Numbered from the stretch's first letter, positions 8,524-17,393 are shown. The stretch: 64,000 nt of DNA from Sphingobium cupriresistens (GCF_004152865.1 NZ_SEOO01000010.1:1-64000), one strand, 5' to 3'. Numbers and translations: made by a program. Notes: generated by a model from the letters alone, not told the origin.

Positions 8524-9549
8524 ATGACGAAACGGCGCAAGCCAGTCTGGGCGCAGATCATGCCGATGCCCGGCGCGGATCTGGTCGGCATCGCTCAATC
8601 CCTCGAAGCGGCGGGCGTGGAAGGGCTGTGGGCGCCGCAGATGTTCGGTGCGCCCTTCACGACATTGGCCGCCGTGGCGCCGGCGACGCAGCGGGTCAAG
8701 CTGGGGACGGGCATCGCACTCGCCTTTGTGCGCAGTCCGCTCGAAACGGCGTGCAGCGCGATCGATCTTGACCTTGTCAGCGATGGACGGGTCGTGCTGG
8801 GTCTGGGGTCCAGCGCGCAGAGCCAGGTCGAAGGCTCCTTTGGCAGCGTCTATGGCAAGCCGCTCGCCCATATGCGGGAAATTGTCGGCATGATCCGCGC
8901 CATCGTGACCAAGGGACATAGCGGCGAACTGACGGAACTGGGCGGCGACTATCATCGGCTGGACCTGTCCCATTTCCGCCTGCTGCACCCGCCTCTGCGC
9001 GCGCACATCCCGATCATCCTGCCCGCCCTGTTTCAAAAGGCCAGCACCCAGGCCGCCGAGATCGCCGACGGGTTGCTCGGTCACCCCCTGTGGAACGATG
9101 CCTGGATTGATCGGGAAGTGATGCCCGCCATCAAGGCTGGGCTGGACCTGTCGGGCCGGGCGCGGGATGCTTTCACGCTCAATATATCGATCTTCACCGC
9201 CATTTCCGATGACCGGCGCGAGGCGACGGACGATTGTCGGGCAACGATCGCTTATTATAGTCAATCGCCCCAATATCTGCGTTATTTCCAAGAGATCGGC
9301 TTCGGGCGAGAGGCGGCGGCGATACAGGCTGCGTTCGCGCGGGGGGATTATCAGGCGATGACAGCGGCGTGCACGGACGCCATGGTGAACAGCATCGCCA
9401 TCATCGGTCCGCGTGACGAGGTGCGCGATCGCGTGGCGCAACGCGCGGCGCAGGCAGACGCGATCACGCCGGTTATCCCCCATTATGGCCTGTCGCCCGA
9501 AAAATCGGCGATATATGGTCAGCGCATTGCCGACGCCTTTTATGACTGA
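8524..9549 (+). CDS. LLM class flavin-dependent oxidoreductase
   Basis: A 341-residue luciferase-like (TIM-barrel) oxidoreductase. Typical elements are AQSLEAAGVEGLWAPQM near the N-terminus, VKLGTGIALAFVRSPL, and DLVSDGRVVLGLGSS. It most resembles the subgroup annotated as F420-dependent (Rv2161c-like), although FMN-dependent use is equally possible in a proteobacterium. The start at 8524 follows AGGGAGAGA. First gene of a four-gene plus operon; its stop overlaps the methyltransferase start by eight bases. Confidence 0.87.
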   Translation: MTKRRKPVWAQIMPMPGADLVGIAQSLEAAGVEGLWAPQMFGAPFTTLAAVAPATQRVKLGTGIALAFVRSPLETACSAIDLDLVSDGRVVLGLGSSAQSQVEGSFGSVYGKPLAHMREIVGMIRAIVTKGHSGELTELGGDYHRLDLSHFRLLHPPLRAHIPIILPALFQKASTQAAEIADGLLGHPLWNDAWIDREVMPAIKAGLDLSGRARDAFTLNISIFTAISDDRREATDDCRATIAYYSQSPQYLRYFQEIGFGREAAAIQAAFARGDYQAMTAACTDAMVNSIAIIGPRDEVRDRVAQRAAQADAITPVIPHYGLSPEKSAIYGQRIADAFYD

Positions 9550-10600
9550 CGTCGCACACCGGCCGGTCGCGGCCATGGCGGGAGGCGGTCTTTATAATCG
9601 CCATTCCGGTTTACAACAGGCCAATCTGCAAAGCGCGCTCCCCTTGCTGGAAGCGGCAGCGCGCAGCATCGGCGCGCGGTCGCACGGGCCGGTCACCATT
9701 GTCGACTATGGCGCATCGCAAGGGCGCAATTCGATGGTGCCGATGGGGTCTGCCATCGACCTTGTGCGAGTCGGGGATGGATCGCGCGCAGTCCAGATCG
9801 TTCATACCGACCTGCCTTCCAACGATTTTGCCTCTCTGTTCGCGGTGCTGGACCATGACCCCGCCAGCTACATGGCGGGGCGGGACGGCATTTACCCCAG
9901 CGCAATAGGGCGGTCCTATTTCGATCAGATATTGCCCGCGTCCAGCGTGGATATTGGCTGGTCGTCCAACGCATTGCACTGGATGAGCCACAGTCCTGTC
10001 GCGGTGGACGATCATGGCTGGGCCATATTCAGCCAATCTGCCGAGGCGCGCGCCGCCGTTGATGCCGTTCTGGCGGACGACTGGTTGCGGTTCCTGGAGG
10101 CGCGCCGGGCCGAGTTGCGACCTGGCGGGCAGCTGATCTGCCAATTTATGGGGCGCGGTCCCGACAGTCATGGCTTTGAATGGATGGCCGGGCATTTCTG
10201 GCAATCGATCCTCTCGCTACGAGAGGAAGGGTGGCTGACCATGGCGGAAACGTGGCGGATGACAGCGCCATCGGCGGGTCGTTCCATCGAACAAGTCGCC
10301 GCACCCTTTGCGTCCAATGGATTGCCCGGACTGGTCATCGACCATCTCTCGCTGGTCGAATCGCCAGATCCCTATTGGGACGCCTATGTGAGAACGGGCG
10401 ATGCGGCGCTGCTGGGGCGGCAATGGGCTGCGATGATGCGGGCGGCCAATGGCCCGAACCTGATCGCCGCCGTCGATCCGTCACGCGATGCCGCCAAACT
10501 GCTCGACCTGTTGGTTGATCGCCTTTCGGCGCGGATCGCCGCTGACCCGCAACGCAGCCAGGCGTTCAACATCCTGCTCGCGGTCCGTCGCGATGCATAG
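9542..10600 (+). CDS. SABATH-type carboxyl methyltransferase
   Basis: A 352-residue SAM-dependent methyltransferase with the layout of the SABATH family (salicylate/jasmonate carboxyl methyltransferases): MAGGG at 12-16, the SAM loop DYGASQGRN at 55-63, HTDLPSNDF at 88-96, SSNALHWMS at 141-149, and LRPGGQLICQFMGR after the Rossmann core. The family methylates carboxyl groups (some members nitrogen) of small aromatic or terpenoid acids and is best known from plants. The start at 9542 overlaps the preceding gene; an earlier in-frame codon would lie deep inside it. Context suggests an acid intermediate as substrate. Confidence 0.8.
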   Translation: MTDVAHRPVAAMAGGGLYNRHSGLQQANLQSALPLLEAAARSIGARSHGPVTIVDYGASQGRNSMVPMGSAIDLVRVGDGSRAVQIVHTDLPSNDFASLFAVLDHDPASYMAGRDGIYPSAIGRSYFDQILPASSVDIGWSSNALHWMSHSPVAVDDHGWAIFSQSAEARAAVDAVLADDWLRFLEARRAELRPGGQLICQFMGRGPDSHGFEWMAGHFWQSILSLREEGWLTMAETWRMTAPSAGRSIEQVAAPFASNGLPGLVIDHLSLVESPDPYWDAYVRTGDAALLGRQWAAMMRAANGPNLIAAVDPSRDAAKLLDLLVDRLSARIAADPQRSQAFNILLAVRRDA

Positions 10601-10639
10601 GGCCGATGCCCGATCATAGCTTCGGCGATGGGAGAGATT

Positions 10640-12286
10640 ATGGACTGGGATTCCTCTTTCGACATAGTGTGCGTGGGGTCGGGCATCGGGGGCCTTTCCG
10701 CAGCGCTGACGGGGGCACAGTCCGGCGCGCGTGTCGTCGTGCTCGAAAAATTCGTGCAGCTGGGAGGCGTGTCGGCGCTTTCTTCCGGTCAATTATGGCT
10801 TGGCCCCAACCATCTGGCGGAAGAGGCGGGCATGACCGACAGCATGGCCGCCGCCAACGCATATCTGGGACATTTGAATCAGGGATTCGCCGTCCCCGCC
10901 CTGCGCGACGTCTATTTCGAACATAGCCGACAGGCATTGCGCTATTTTACCGACGTCATCGGGCTGGAAATGCAGGTGGTGCGCGGCTTGCCGGACTATT
11001 ATTATCCGCTGGTCGACGGTTCAGCGGCGCAAGGGCGCTATGTCGAGATAAAGCCATTCGCCGCCGATCGGCTGGGCGATCTGGCCCACGACGTTCTCAC
11101 GTCTCCCTATGGCGATGGCTATAGCTATACGACGTCAAACGAGTGGATCGACATGCAGGACGGTGGCGCGTTCATCGGCGACCGTCTGGCGCAGCATCTG
11201 GCGGCGGGCGAGCGGTGCGCTGGCGCGGGACTGGCCGCCGCGCAGGTGGTCGCGGCGGTCGAACGGGGGGTGGCACTGCACGCATCGAGCGAAGTCGTGC
11301 GGCTGGTCGTCGAAGATGGGGAAGTGCGGGGCGTCATCATGCGCGATGCTTTGGGCGACCACGCCATTCAGGCACGGCTGGGCGTCGTGCTGGCAACGGG
11401 CGGCTATGACTGGCGCGCCGATCTTGTCCGCGCGTTCGATGCCCTGCCGCAGGCTGGCAGCATGGCGCCGCCCAGCATCACTGGCGATCATTTCGCCCTC
11501 GCCGCTGCGGCTGGCGCGCTGCCTTTGCCCGCGCGCGCGCCGTCGCAAACCCCTATCTTCCTCGGTTATGCGGTGCCGGGGGAAAATATCTATGGCCAAG
11601 CTTCGACACGGATGTGGTTGCCGGGCGCACCCCACAGCATCGTCGTCAATCGCAAGGGCCAGCGTTTCGCCGACGACAGCTTCTATCCCGATCTGGCGAC
11701 GCGGGTGGCGCGGTTCGACGGGCAGGAAGGCGGGCTGGCGAATTGGCCCGCCTGGATCATCTTCGATCAGGACATGCTCGACAAATATGGCCTGCTGCCG
11801 GCATGGCCCGGCCAGCCCTTGCCCGATGGCATGGCGATTTCCGCGCCGACGCTTGAGGCATTGGCCGGCAAGACCGGAATTGACCTGCCTGGCCTGTGCG
11901 CCACCGTGGAGTCTTTCAACGATTTTTGCTCAGATGGCGTCGATCATGATTTTGGCAGGGGCAAAATGCCTTGGCCCCGGATCATGACCGGCGACCCGCG
12001 CCTGCCACATCCCAACATGGCCCCGATTGCGCGCGCGCCCTTCCATGCCGTGCCGCTGATGCGGGTGACGATGGGCGTGCCGACCGCCGGATTGCCGATC
12101 GACATGGACGGGCAGGTGATCGACCCCCATGGCAAGCCCATCTGCGGCCTGTATGCGGCGGGCAATGCGGCCGCGTGGCTCGACTGGGGCGGGGGATATA
12201 ATAGCGGCATCGCGAACATGCGCGGGATGCTTTACGGCCATCGCGCCGCGCTGGCCATGACCAGGCAGCAGGGAGAAGAAGAGTGA
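10640..12286 (+). CDS. FAD-dependent oxidoreductase, 3-ketosteroid-delta1-dehydrogenase/fumarate-reductase-like
   Basis: A 548-residue FAD_binding_2 protein. The N-terminus has the dinucleotide motif GSGIGG (13-18) and VVVLEK. The C-terminus has the conserved block GLYAAGNAAAWLDWGGGYNSG, split by variable sequence, as in KstD-like dehydrogenases. The family desaturates ketosteroids or related ring ketones, or reduces fumarate-like alkenes. The ATG at 10640 is preceded by GGGAGAG; an in-frame ATG 12 bases earlier lacks one. Its stop overlaps the GTG of the next SDR. Ring desaturation is plausible but not proven. Confidence 0.82.
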   Translation: MDWDSSFDIVCVGSGIGGLSAALTGAQSGARVVVLEKFVQLGGVSALSSGQLWLGPNHLAEEAGMTDSMAAANAYLGHLNQGFAVPALRDVYFEHSRQALRYFTDVIGLEMQVVRGLPDYYYPLVDGSAAQGRYVEIKPFAADRLGDLAHDVLTSPYGDGYSYTTSNEWIDMQDGGAFIGDRLAQHLAAGERCAGAGLAAAQVVAAVERGVALHASSEVVRLVVEDGEVRGVIMRDALGDHAIQARLGVVLATGGYDWRADLVRAFDALPQAGSMAPPSITGDHFALAAAAGALPLPARAPSQTPIFLGYAVPGENIYGQASTRMWLPGAPHSIVVNRKGQRFADDSFYPDLATRVARFDGQEGGLANWPAWIIFDQDMLDKYGLLPAWPGQPLPDGMAISAPTLEALAGKTGIDLPGLCATVESFNDFCSDGVDHDFGRGKMPWPRIMTGDPRLPHPNMAPIARAPFHAVPLMRVTMGVPTAGLPIDMDGQVIDPHGKPICGLYAAGNAAAWLDWGGGYNSGIANMRGMLYGHRAALAMTRQQGEEE

Positions 12287-13062
12287 TCCGCTACGATTAT
12301 TCAGGCAAGGTTGCGTTGGTGACGGCAGCGGCAGGGGGCATCGGTCAGGCGACGGCGACGGCCTTTGCGCAGGCAGGCGCGCGTGTATTGATGGCCGACA
12401 TCAATGCCGACGGCGGAGAGGCGACGGCGGCGGACTTGCGCGCGCAGGGGCATGACGTTCTGTTCCGCCGTGCCGATGCCACTGTGGAGGCTGAGGTCGC
12501 CGCGCTGGTTCGTGAAGCTGTCGATCATTTCGGCGGCCTGCATGTCGCCGCCAACATCGCGGGTGGCTCCACAATCAGCGCGACGGGGGCCGACCTGCAT
12601 CTCCAGCCGCTCGACGGCTGGGAATTTACCCAGCGCCTGTCATTGAACAGTGTTTTTCTGGGCATGAAGCATCAGATCGCCCATATGATCGACCATGGCG
12701 GCGGTGCGATCGTCAACATCACCTCGCTCGCGGCCCTGTTGCATGTCGGCGCGGCGGGCGCGGCCTATGCTGCGGCGAAGGCGGGCGTGATCCGCCTGAG
12801 CAAATTTGCAGCCGTCGCCTATGCCGATCGCGGAGTGCGGGTGAACTGCATTGCGCCCGGCGTGGTGCCGACGGAGGCATATAAGACAGCCGGTGAGGAC
12901 ATAGCGCAGGCGATCATTGCCGATCTGGTGACGAACCAGCCGATCCGCCGCGCCATTACGCCCGAAGAACAGGCCGCCACGATCTTGTGGCTCTGTTCCG
13001 ACGCGGCCGCGATGGTGACGGGGCAAGTGCTGCCGGTCGATGGCGGGTGGAGCGCGAAATAG
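12283..13062 (+). CDS. SDR family oxidoreductase
   Basis: A 259-residue classical SDR. The motif TAAAGGIGQ lies at the N-terminus, NIAGG replaces NNAG, and the catalytic residues are Ser in ITSLA and YAAAK. The start is GTG, overlapping the preceding stop (GTGA), so the pair is translationally coupled. Last gene of the operon that begins at 8524, and convergent with the small membrane protein nine bases away. Confidence 0.88.
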   Translation: MIRYDYSGKVALVTAAAGGIGQATATAFAQAGARVLMADINADGGEATAADLRAQGHDVLFRRADATVEAEVAALVREAVDHFGGLHVAANIAGGSTISATGADLHLQPLDGWEFTQRLSLNSVFLGMKHQIAHMIDHGGGAIVNITSLAALLHVGAAGAAYAAAKAGVIRLSKFAAVAYADRGVRVNCIAPGVVPTEAYKTAGEDIAQAIIADLVTNQPIRRAITPEEQAATILWLCSDAAAMVTGQVLPVDGGWSAK

Positions 13063-13071
13063 CGCAATGTC

Positions 13072-13317
13072 CTAAAAGATGAGAAGGCAGGCCAGAGCCG
13101 CACCTGTGACCGCCACCCAGCCCTGGAACAGCCAGAGCAGCATCAGCGGCGCATGGCGCAATTCCATGAACTCACGGCCGACCAGCAGCACTTTGGCGAA
13201 GGCGAGGAGCAGGATCAGCGCGCCGCCGATCCTGGCGTCGCCCAACCCCATCGTTTCAAAAGACAGCAGCGTGGCGGCGACCAGCAAGGCCCAGATCAGC
13301 GTGAGACGGCGGCTCAT
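13072..13317 (-). CDS. small membrane protein, cytochrome oxidase subunit IV / NorF-like
   Basis: An 81-residue protein with three predicted membrane helices (LTLIWALLVAATLL; a central IGGALILLLAFAKVLLVG with REFMEL after it; and a final LLWLFQGWVAVTGAALACLLIF). FAKxxLVxxxFMELR is characteristic of bacterial oxidase subunit IV and NorF-like proteins. The ATG at 13317 overlaps the stop of the subunit III-like gene by four bases. It has no subunit I or II partner in the window. Confidence 0.75.
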   Translation of the reverse strand: MSRRLTLIWALLVAATLLSFETMGLGDARIGGALILLLAFAKVLLVGREFMELRHAPLMLLWLFQGWVAVTGAALACLLIF

Positions 13318-13901
13318 ACCAGATACAACAGTGCAAACAGGATGATCCACAGCAGATCGACGAGATGCCAGAAGGCGCCGCCGCCTTCGATCACGCCGAT
13401 GCCGCCGCGTAACGCGCCCCTGTTGTCGAACCGCGACACCGCAAAGGCTAAAACGCCCAGGCCGATCAAGACGTGGACCAAATGAATGCCGGTAAACATA
13501 TAGTAAAAGATGGAAAAATCGTTGCTGTTGAGCGTGAAACCCTGCGCGATCTTCGCGCTATATTCGCACGCCTTGACGATAACGAAGCCGGTGCCTAGCG
13601 CCATCGCCCCCAAGAGGAGCGGACGCGCGCGGCGATCATCGCGCCGTACCGCCGCCAACGCCTGCGCGACCAGCAGGCTACTGGTTAGCAGCAGCAATGT
13701 GTTGAGCAGGCCAAGCCCTCGATCAAGCAATGCCTGCGCGCGATCGAACAGGGCCGGCTCCTGACGCCGGGCGACTGCGTAGGTCATGAAGAAAATAGCG
13801 AAGGCGACCAGATCGCCCCCGATGAAGACCCAGACGCCTTCTTCGCCCGGCACATGGCCGCGTGCGGCGCGGCGCGGCGGGTGGATTGCCTCCTCGTTCA
13901 T
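13314..13901 (-). CDS. cytochrome c oxidase subunit III-like / NorE-like membrane protein
   Basis: A 195-residue five-helix member of the heme-copper oxidase subunit III family. Signature elements are GEEGVWVFIGGDL at the first helix, the Glu in VKACEYS, IHLVHVLIGLG, and the C-terminal WHLVDLLWIILFALLYL. NorE proteins of this length assist nitric oxide reductase or replace subunit III; no norB or norC is in the window. Start and stop overlap both neighbours by four bases, so the three membrane proteins form one tight unit. Confidence 0.82.
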   Translation of the reverse strand: MNEEAIHPPRRAARGHVPGEEGVWVFIGGDLVAFAIFFMTYAVARRQEPALFDRAQALLDRGLGLLNTLLLLTSSLLVAQALAAVRRDDRRARPLLLGAMALGTGFVIVKACEYSAKIAQGFTLNSNDFSIFYYMFTGIHLVHVLIGLGVLAFAVSRFDNRGALRGGIGVIEGGGAFWHLVDLLWIILFALLYLV

Positions 13902-14599
13902 GCCTGCGTCAAGGCGTCACGCCGGATCGCACCCAGCATCGCGACGATCATCAGGTTGAACCAGATGGCGAACACCACCGCCGGCACCCAGAAAGCCAGA
14001 ACGCCATTCCACGCAAAGGGACCGACCTTGAACAGGCCGACTGCCAGGCCGGGCAGTAACAGCACCCCGGTCCACAGGTTCATATAGCCCAGCCAGCGTG
14101 GCAGCACCGGTTGCGCCCGTCGGTCGCCCAGAATGACGATGCCGGTCACGATATTCTGAACGAAAGCCGGAACGGCGGGCATCACGAACAGGAAAAAGGC
14201 GATGTCGCTCATGATCGCGATCGTCGTGTCGGGATAGTCCGGGCGGTAGGCTGCGACGGTGAAGAACAGCCCGGCCAGAAAGACGGTGACGAAGCCTGCC
14301 GCACAGATCATCAGGAAGGCTAAAGTCAGCGGCGCATGTTCGCCCTCGATCTTCTTCAGAAAGGTCGCGATCGCCGCCGCGAAGGGAAAGAATAGCGGCG
14401 AGGAAGCGGCGATCAATATCCCGCCGGTCAATATGCCCGTCTGGTGCGCGCGATAGAAATCGGCCACCTGGGCGGCGGGCATGGACGGGGGCAGCGGCGG
14501 AAACATCTGCGCCAGCGGCCATATGCCCAGGAACAACAATGTTCCGGCCAGCGCGCCCATCAGGGTGCATATCTTCATCGTCAGGCTGTTGCCGCCCAT
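13898..14599 (-). CDS. uncharacterised multi-pass membrane protein
   Basis: A 233-residue protein with about six hydrophobic segments and the conserved-looking patches MFPPLPPSMPAAQVADFYR (a periplasmic loop after helix 1) and RWLGYMNLW. I do not recognise a named family with certainty. The start at 14599 follows a strong GGGGGAGGAAAG. First gene of the operon with the oxidase III/IV-like proteins, so it may work with them, perhaps as a redox or quinone-associated membrane component. Confidence 0.7.
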   Translation of the reverse strand: MGGNSLTMKICTLMGALAGTLLFLGIWPLAQMFPPLPPSMPAAQVADFYRAHQTGILTGGILIAASSPLFFPFAAAIATFLKKIEGEHAPLTLAFLMICAAGFVTVFLAGLFFTVAAYRPDYPDTTIAIMSDIAFFLFVMPAVPAFVQNIVTGIVILGDRRAQPVLPRWLGYMNLWTGVLLLPGLAVGLFKVGPFAWNGVLAFWVPAVVFAIWFNLMIVAMLGAIRRDALTQA

Positions 14600-14666
14600 G
14601 GCTTTCCTCCCCCGGCGCGTGGATTGCGCGCCCGGCGTGAAATTGCCAGCCGGGAAGCGCAGGCCA

Positions 14667-14682
14667 CCCGCCCTCCGATAGG
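14667..14682. promoter_or_regulatory. weak regulon palindrome, site 12 (membrane operon / NTF2 operon)
   Basis: CCCGCC-ctcc-GATAGG: the right arm is perfect and the left arm has only 3 of 6 consensus bases. Its position between divergent genes (68 bases from the start at 14599 and 79 from 14762) matches the other sites. Confidence 0.35.
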
Positions 14683-14761
14683 GTTATGCCGACCGCTGCT
14701 GCCTGCACAGAGAAGCAGAGCCGACCGCGCACCATGGATGCGGCGCTGATCGCGGGAGAGG

Positions 14762-15157
14762 ATGATGCAGGACATCGAAGCGAACAAGGCGGTCGCCCGC
14801 CAATATATGCAGGCGGTCGAGGAAGGGGATATCGCAACGCTGGAGGCTTTGCAGCATCCCGACTGCCAGTGGTGGATATTGGGCTATGGCGACATGAGCC
14901 GTGCCGACTTTATCGCCAGCGTGACCAGCGGTTTGCTGTCGGCGCATCGACGGATGGCGCAAGTCGTGGGCATCACGGCGGAAGGGGAAAGAGTAGCGAT
15001 CGAGGTGCGGGGTGAAATGCACTTTCCCGACCGGGTCTATCGCAACGAATATCATAATCTTCTGGTTATACGCGACGGGCAGATCGTGTCGGGACGTGAA
15101 TATATGGATACGCGCGCAGCCGCTGAAGCCTTCGCGCCGGAAGGAACCGGACGATGA
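14762..15157 (+). CDS. nuclear transport factor 2 (SnoaL-like) family protein
   Basis: A 131-residue cone-shaped NTF2/SnoaL-fold protein: an N-terminal helix with NKAVARQYMQAVEEGDIATL, then beta strands ending in YHNLLVIRDGQIVSGREYMD. Such proteins act as isomerases, cyclases, dehydratases or small-ligand binders. Two ATG codons in a row follow GGGAGAG. Its stop overlaps the start of the next gene (ATGA). Substrate unknown. Confidence 0.82.
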   Translation: MMQDIEANKAVARQYMQAVEEGDIATLEALQHPDCQWWILGYGDMSRADFIASVTSGLLSAHRRMAQVVGITAEGERVAIEVRGEMHFPDRVYRNEYHNLLVIRDGQIVSGREYMDTRAAAEAFAPEGTGR

Positions 15158-16521
15158 GCGGCCCTGTCCCTCTGAACGAATATGACGATGCCGCCGTCGA
15201 ACGGATCACGCATTTTGTCGAAAAACTGACGGGTGGCAAAGTCGTCGGTCTGGAACGGCTGGTGCGCTGGCGTCCATCCTGGTTTGCCGATGTGGCGATC
15301 GACGGTGCGGTGGCGCGATTGCATCTGCGCGGCGACCGGGGCGGCGACGTTTCGATCTTTCCCGATCTCAAGCGGGAGGCCGATGTGATCGACATTCTTC
15401 ACCAGCACGGCCTGCCCGTGCCGCAAATCCATGGTTATCTGGCCGACCCGCCCTGTATCGTCATGGAAGCCATTGCGGGCACGCGCGATTTTTCCGCGCT
15501 GGACGAAACAACCAAAAGCGCGATCGGGCGTGATTATATGCACGCGATCGCGGCGATGCACCGGCTGCCGATCGAGCCATTCGTCGCCGCTGGCCTGCAT
15601 CGCCCCGAAGGCGCGGAGGCGATCGCGCTGGCGGGGCTGGACGCCTATATGCCGCATTATCAGCGAACGAAAAGCCGTCCCGAACCGCTGCTGGCCTTCG
15701 TCATCGGCTGGCTGCGCCGCAATGTGCCGCGTCATCGCACCCAGGCCAGCTTCATCCAGTTCGATTCCGGGCAATATCTGGTCGATCAGGGCGCGATGAC
15801 AAAGCTGTACGACTTCGAATTTTCCATGATCGGCGATCCCTTGGTCGATATTGCCACGATGGGGATGCGCAACAGTTATGAGCCGCTGGGCGCCCCCTTG
15901 CCTGAACTGGTCCGTTATTATGAGGAAGCGACCGGGGAGCCGGTGGATCATGATGTCGTGCTGTTCCATGTGCTGCAATTTTCGCTGCTGGGAACCATGC
16001 AGTTTGCCGGCACGGTGGGCGTGCCCAAACCGGGCGATCCCCATTCGGTCTATCTGATGTTCGACCTGGCGCTGCGCCGGTCCATCCTGCTGGCGCTGTC
16101 GGCCCTTTCCGGTGTCGCACTGCCTGATCTGCCTCCGTTGGCCGAACAGCGGGGCGACAATTGCCCCTTGATGGCCAAGATCGCCGATACGCTGGCCGGG
16201 GTGCCGGTGTCTGACGAAGGCGCGCAGATGCAGAAGGCGCAGGTCGCCGAATTGATCGAATGGGCACAGCGCGCCGATGCCCATGGGGCGGACATGGTCG
16301 CGCGCAACATCGCGGATGTGTCCGCGCTGCTAGGCGAGTCCTTCGATGGCTGGGATGCGGCTGCCGCAGCGCTGGAGGGATATGCGAGCGCGGTGGAGCC
16401 GGACCAGGACGCTGCGCTCATTCGTCTGCTAGGCACGATTGAGGGGCGGCGGCTCCAGCTCTTTGGTCCCACCGCGCTGGGGGCGGCGGCGAGCCATGTG
16501 GTGTTGCCCGCGACACGCTGA
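15154..16521 (+). CDS. phosphotransferase-like protein with degenerate catalytic loop
   Basis: A 455-residue protein with an APH-type kinase fold in the first 300 residues and a helical C-terminal extension of about 150. The segment aligned to the HGDxxxxN catalytic loop reads FIQFDSGQYLV (200-210): the Asp (204) remains, the His-Gly is lost and the Asn position is shifted or replaced. The metal site DFE (220-222) is present. It may be a divergent kinase or a non-catalytic ligand-binding relative. It is cotranscribed with the NTF2 protein and an SDR. Confidence 0.75.
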   Translation: MSGPVPLNEYDDAAVERITHFVEKLTGGKVVGLERLVRWRPSWFADVAIDGAVARLHLRGDRGGDVSIFPDLKREADVIDILHQHGLPVPQIHGYLADPPCIVMEAIAGTRDFSALDETTKSAIGRDYMHAIAAMHRLPIEPFVAAGLHRPEGAEAIALAGLDAYMPHYQRTKSRPEPLLAFVIGWLRRNVPRHRTQASFIQFDSGQYLVDQGAMTKLYDFEFSMIGDPLVDIATMGMRNSYEPLGAPLPELVRYYEEATGEPVDHDVVLFHVLQFSLLGTMQFAGTVGVPKPGDPHSVYLMFDLALRRSILLALSALSGVALPDLPPLAEQRGDNCPLMAKIADTLAGVPVSDEGAQMQKAQVAELIEWAQRADAHGADMVARNIADVSALLGESFDGWDAAAAALEGYASAVEPDQDAALIRLLGTIEGRRLQLFGPTALGAAASHVVLPATR

Positions 16522-16560
16522 TTATGCGCTCTATCGGGCTGGACGGAGAGAGGGATAAGG

Positions 16561-17388
16561 ATGAGCGACAAGATAGTGCTGGTGACGGGGGCCACGCGTG
16601 GGCTGGGTCGCGGGATCGCGCGTGGGCTTGCCGCGCGCGGACATATTGTCGCGGTCACCGGCCGTGACACCGCGCAGCTGGCCGATGTGGTGGCAGAGAT
16701 CGACCGCGCAGGGGGCAGGGGGCTGGCGCTGCCATGCGACCATCGCGATGACGATGCGGTAGCGGCGGCTTTTGCGACACTGGCGGACAGGACAGGAGGG
16801 CGACTGGATCTGCTGGTCAACAATGCCGCCGCCGTTCATGCCATGGACCTGATCGCGCCGGGCGGCTTTTGGGAAAAATCGCTCAAGCTGGCGGACATGA
16901 TCGATGTGGGTCTGCGGTCATCCTATGTCGCTGCCTATCATGCCGCGCCGCTGATGGTCGCGGCCGGCCGGGGGCTTATCGCGACCATATCCTTTTATGG
17001 CGCAGTGTCTTATTTCCATGGACCGGCCTATGGCGCGGCTAAGGCAGGGACCGACAAGATGACCGCTGACATGGCGATCGACCTCGCCCCGCACGGCGTG
17101 TCGGCCGTATCGCTATGGCCCGGTTTCATCCTGACCGATGCGGTGCGCGCGATGCCGCCCGACATGCTGCCCGAAGACTTGCGCGCGATGCTGCCAACTT
17201 GGGAGACGCCGGAATTTTCCGGTTTGGTCCTTGATCGCTTGATGGACGATCCCGGCCTTACCGCCCTTTCGGGTAAGGCGCTGATCGGTGCGGAACTGGG
17301 CGAGCGCTATGGCGTGCGCGATACCGACGGCAAGCAACCTGTGTCCTATCGCGCGACCATGGGCGCGCCGATAGCCTTTCTGCCCTGA
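16561..17388 (+). CDS. SDR family oxidoreductase
   Basis: A 275-residue classical SDR with TGATRGLGRG, NNAA, Ser in ISFYG and YGAAK as catalytic residues. An AGAGAGGGATAAGG precedes the ATG. The C-terminal region with ILTDAVRAMPPDMLPEDL is typical of the DHRS1-like branch. Third gene of the operon from 14762, ending five bases from the convergent epoxide hydrolase gene. Confidence 0.87.
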   Translation: MSDKIVLVTGATRGLGRGIARGLAARGHIVAVTGRDTAQLADVVAEIDRAGGRGLALPCDHRDDDAVAAAFATLADRTGGRLDLLVNNAAAVHAMDLIAPGGFWEKSLKLADMIDVGLRSSYVAAYHAAPLMVAAGRGLIATISFYGAVSYFHGPAYGAAKAGTDKMTADMAIDLAPHGVSAVSLWPGFILTDAVRAMPPDMLPEDLRAMLPTWETPEFSGLVLDRLMDDPGLTALSGKALIGAELGERYGVRDTDGKQPVSYRATMGAPIAFLP

Positions 17389-17393
17389 TGCCT

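Noticed and set aside
10640..12286. Calling the flavoprotein a proven 3-ketosteroid delta1-dehydrogenase
   Set aside because: The family also contains fumarate-reductase-like and other ring-ketone dehydrogenases; I could not confirm the KstD active-site tyrosines.
13072..13901. Denitrification genes (norEF)
   Set aside because: The proteins resemble NorE/NorF, but no nitric oxide reductase subunits or denitrification regulators are present, so I do not assign that role.
16528..16543. Possible regulon palindrome TCTATC-gggc-TGGACG before the SDR at 16561
   Set aside because: Only the left arm fits; the right arm matches 2 of 6 bases, and the gene is inside an operon.
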